A DNA stretch of 64,000 nucleotides from Globodera rostochiensis (Eukaryota; Nematoda; Chromadorea; Rhabditida; Heteroderidae): positions 4,454,056-4,518,055 of the forward strand of contig JAEVLN010000006.1 in the NCBI GenBank assembly GCA_018350325.1. The letters are read 5' to 3'. The notes beneath the pieces are model-generated. The model ran no database searches. It saw only the letters and a program-made list of their open reading frames with translations, and had not been told where the DNA came from. Below are positions 62,175 through 64,000 of the stretch, in pieces (within the stretch, counting starts at the first letter, position 1; each line of letters begins with the position of its first letter). The translations under genes were made by a program, and so were the position numbers.

Positions 62175-64000
62175 TTCAATACCTTTTTAGTATTTGATTT
62201 CCAATCTTTATAATTCTACAAATTCTTATTTTTACTCTGCGTATCCTTCTTATCCGGGTAAGAATACTGCTGTTGAGAATATTTTTATTTATTCATTTTT
62301 TATTTAAGGACCAGAGACGTACACTTTCAAATCACAATAAAATGATTCATCAAATATTTATATTCGTTAAATAATGAATAATTCCTTAGTATCAATAACT
62401 TTTTTATAAATTAGTTTGATTAATTATTTGAAGTAGAGTAAATTAACGCCAACGCGTCTTTTAACATTTTTTCTCACAAGTTGGATCTTTATTTTTTATT
62501 TAATAATTTATATTAAGAAAAAATGATCAGAAGTTCCGATTTTCCAGCTCGTTCTTTTTTGGTGTCTTATAATTCGCAGGCCTAAAAGATAAGTTGCTGC
62601 GCTCGCGGTGGGAAGTGGAGGCGTCTACGAGGCACAATAATGTTTAAATCGATAAATCAAATTTTTTGATTTTTTATACCTGCGACTAAATAAATATCTT
62701 TTTTTATTTTTTCTTTTAAATTTATGTTTTTTAGCTTTTTTGTAATCAAAATTATACGGCTTTTGATTTGACTAATTAGGAGCAGAGCTGATCGAACTCA
62801 ATTTTTTCCAATTTAATTTAATAACGTTACTTTTTGTAAAAACAATGATTTTTAATATTTTGGTACGGCGTGCATTATTCGAGGTAACAAGGCCCAAATT
62901 TTAAATTGTATAATTCTTAGTAAATAATATAATTTTTGATAAAATATGACCGAATAGTTTTAAAACAAATTCGAAATAACCCAACTAATTATTTTTTAAA
63001 AAAATAAAATTTTACATTAAGCTTTGACTAATGATATTTTATTGTTCGTAGTTCGTTCACCCGACGTCATCATTTTTGTTTACATTCCATTCTTCTTGAA
63101 TTAAACTTTATCTGAGTTTTTAATTCTAAATAGACGAATTAATTAAAACATAGTTTTACGCAAAAATCAAAGTTATCAATCTTTTCTTTCAACTGCTTTA
63201 GATAAAGCTGCAACTCAGTTTTGTTTATCGATGTTTCTTGTTGTTGAGATAGGATTTTTTCAATCAATGGCATTACAATTTTTTGTATATAAAATAACAG
63301 CTTCTCTATTAAGAATATATTTTTATATTTTTTGTTAAATAGGTTTAAGGTTTTCATTTATTGGATTTTGAATTAAGTTATCACTATTCATATTGTGAAA
63401 CTGAACGTTATGATTAATTTTTTTTTATTTGTTTATTTTTTAAGCTTAAAGTAAATGTTAAATTTTTATATCCTTTTAGTAGACAACATATCATATTTTT
63501 ATTAAAATTAGGGATTATTTTTAAGCGTTGGCTTTTTATCAGTTTAGAATTGCGCCATGCCTGCATTTCTTTTATGATTGCGGTCTGAAGAATTTATATT
63601 TTTATTAAAATTTATTCACCATTTATATTTAAGATTTTTATATTAAATTGTCAACACTATAAATATTTAAGCCAATTAATTAAATTCAATCTAAAAGCGT
63701 GATTTGAATCCTTATTAAATTACAATTTAATTTTTTGTCAAATGTTGTTGATAGTTTTTAACATAAATTCAACCAGATCTAAGTAATCATTTTGTTTGTC
63801 AAACAATTTACCAATGTTATTTAAATTAAAAATGCCAGGTTTTTGTTATTATTTCATTGTTATTTCATTTAAATTTTTCATTCCATTTATTTCATTTGTC
63901 TATTTTGATAAATGTGTTATATAATCTTTTTCTTGTATATTAACTTTGCATAAGTTTGGGTTTTTTGTCAGGCAGAGCACCTCGGGTATTAATCCCTCAG
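62175..64000. other. AT-rich flank, no gene recognised
   Basis: Very AT-rich, unlike the satellite on the other side of the hAT copy. The longest frame (63139-63357, minus, 72 codons) is Lys/Asn/Ile-rich and likely chance. A slightly more GC-rich patch near 62570-62640 has no recognisable feature. Confidence 0.4.

Noticed and set aside
63139..63357. 72-codon gene
   Set aside because: Composition matches AT-rich background and no motif, neighbour or repeat copy supports it.

Overview
This is eukaryotic nuclear DNA, most likely from a cyst nematode (Heteroderidae, Globodera/Heterodera type). The host genes belong to families expanded in those worms: SPRY-domain (SPRYSEC/RanBPM-like) genes, a BTB/POZ-BACK gene and an F-box-like gene, all with many short introns and one GC-AG intron. 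Host genes are few; most of the window is repeats and transposons nested in each other. No bacterial operons, CRISPR arrays, rRNA or tRNA genes were seen. Species and orthology are inference, because no database search was possible. 

Layout. 1-7 kb: two duplicated SPRY genes (185-1921 and 4873-6701, the second broken) flank a 7-exon BTB/POZ gene (2929-4248). 7-16 kb: a graveyard with several MITE and foldback families, an F-box-like pseudogene (10825-11602), an inverted copy of the SPRY 3' end (11643-12320, minus) and a minus-strand C2H2 zinc-finger pseudogene (12380-14428). The last exon of that pseudogene is split by a 559-bp solo LTR with a perfect 5-bp target duplication. 16.9-28.7 kb: three tandem macro-units, each a dead hAT transposase followed by an array of a 126-bp satellite (about 18, 12 and 21 copies). 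28.7-36.7 kb: a broken minus-strand SPRY gene (29481-30390), a complete-looking 5-exon SPRY gene (33245-35009) and more MITEs. 36.8-46.2 kb: an AT-rich satellite with monomers of about 264-276 bp, holding one hAT element (40427-43351) with 8-bp target duplications. 46.2-62.2 kb: a second copy of that hAT, split by a 13-kb BEL/Pao LTR retroelement (47515-60574, minus strand) flanked by a GGCGG duplication. 62.2-64 kb: AT-rich DNA with no recognisable gene. 

The most interesting object is the BEL/Pao element. Its LTRs are almost identical. One uninterrupted 2889-codon frame carries gag, protease, RT, RNase H, integrase and a glycoprotein (env-like) region, and runs into the 3' LTR. Upstream lie about 2 kb of further frames: one that can be linked to the leader by a predicted intron whose splicing assembles an ATG, and two that share the main frame and are separated only by TAA codons. 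The element is therefore a candidate recently active, enveloped (retrovirus-like) nematode element with unusual gene organisation.
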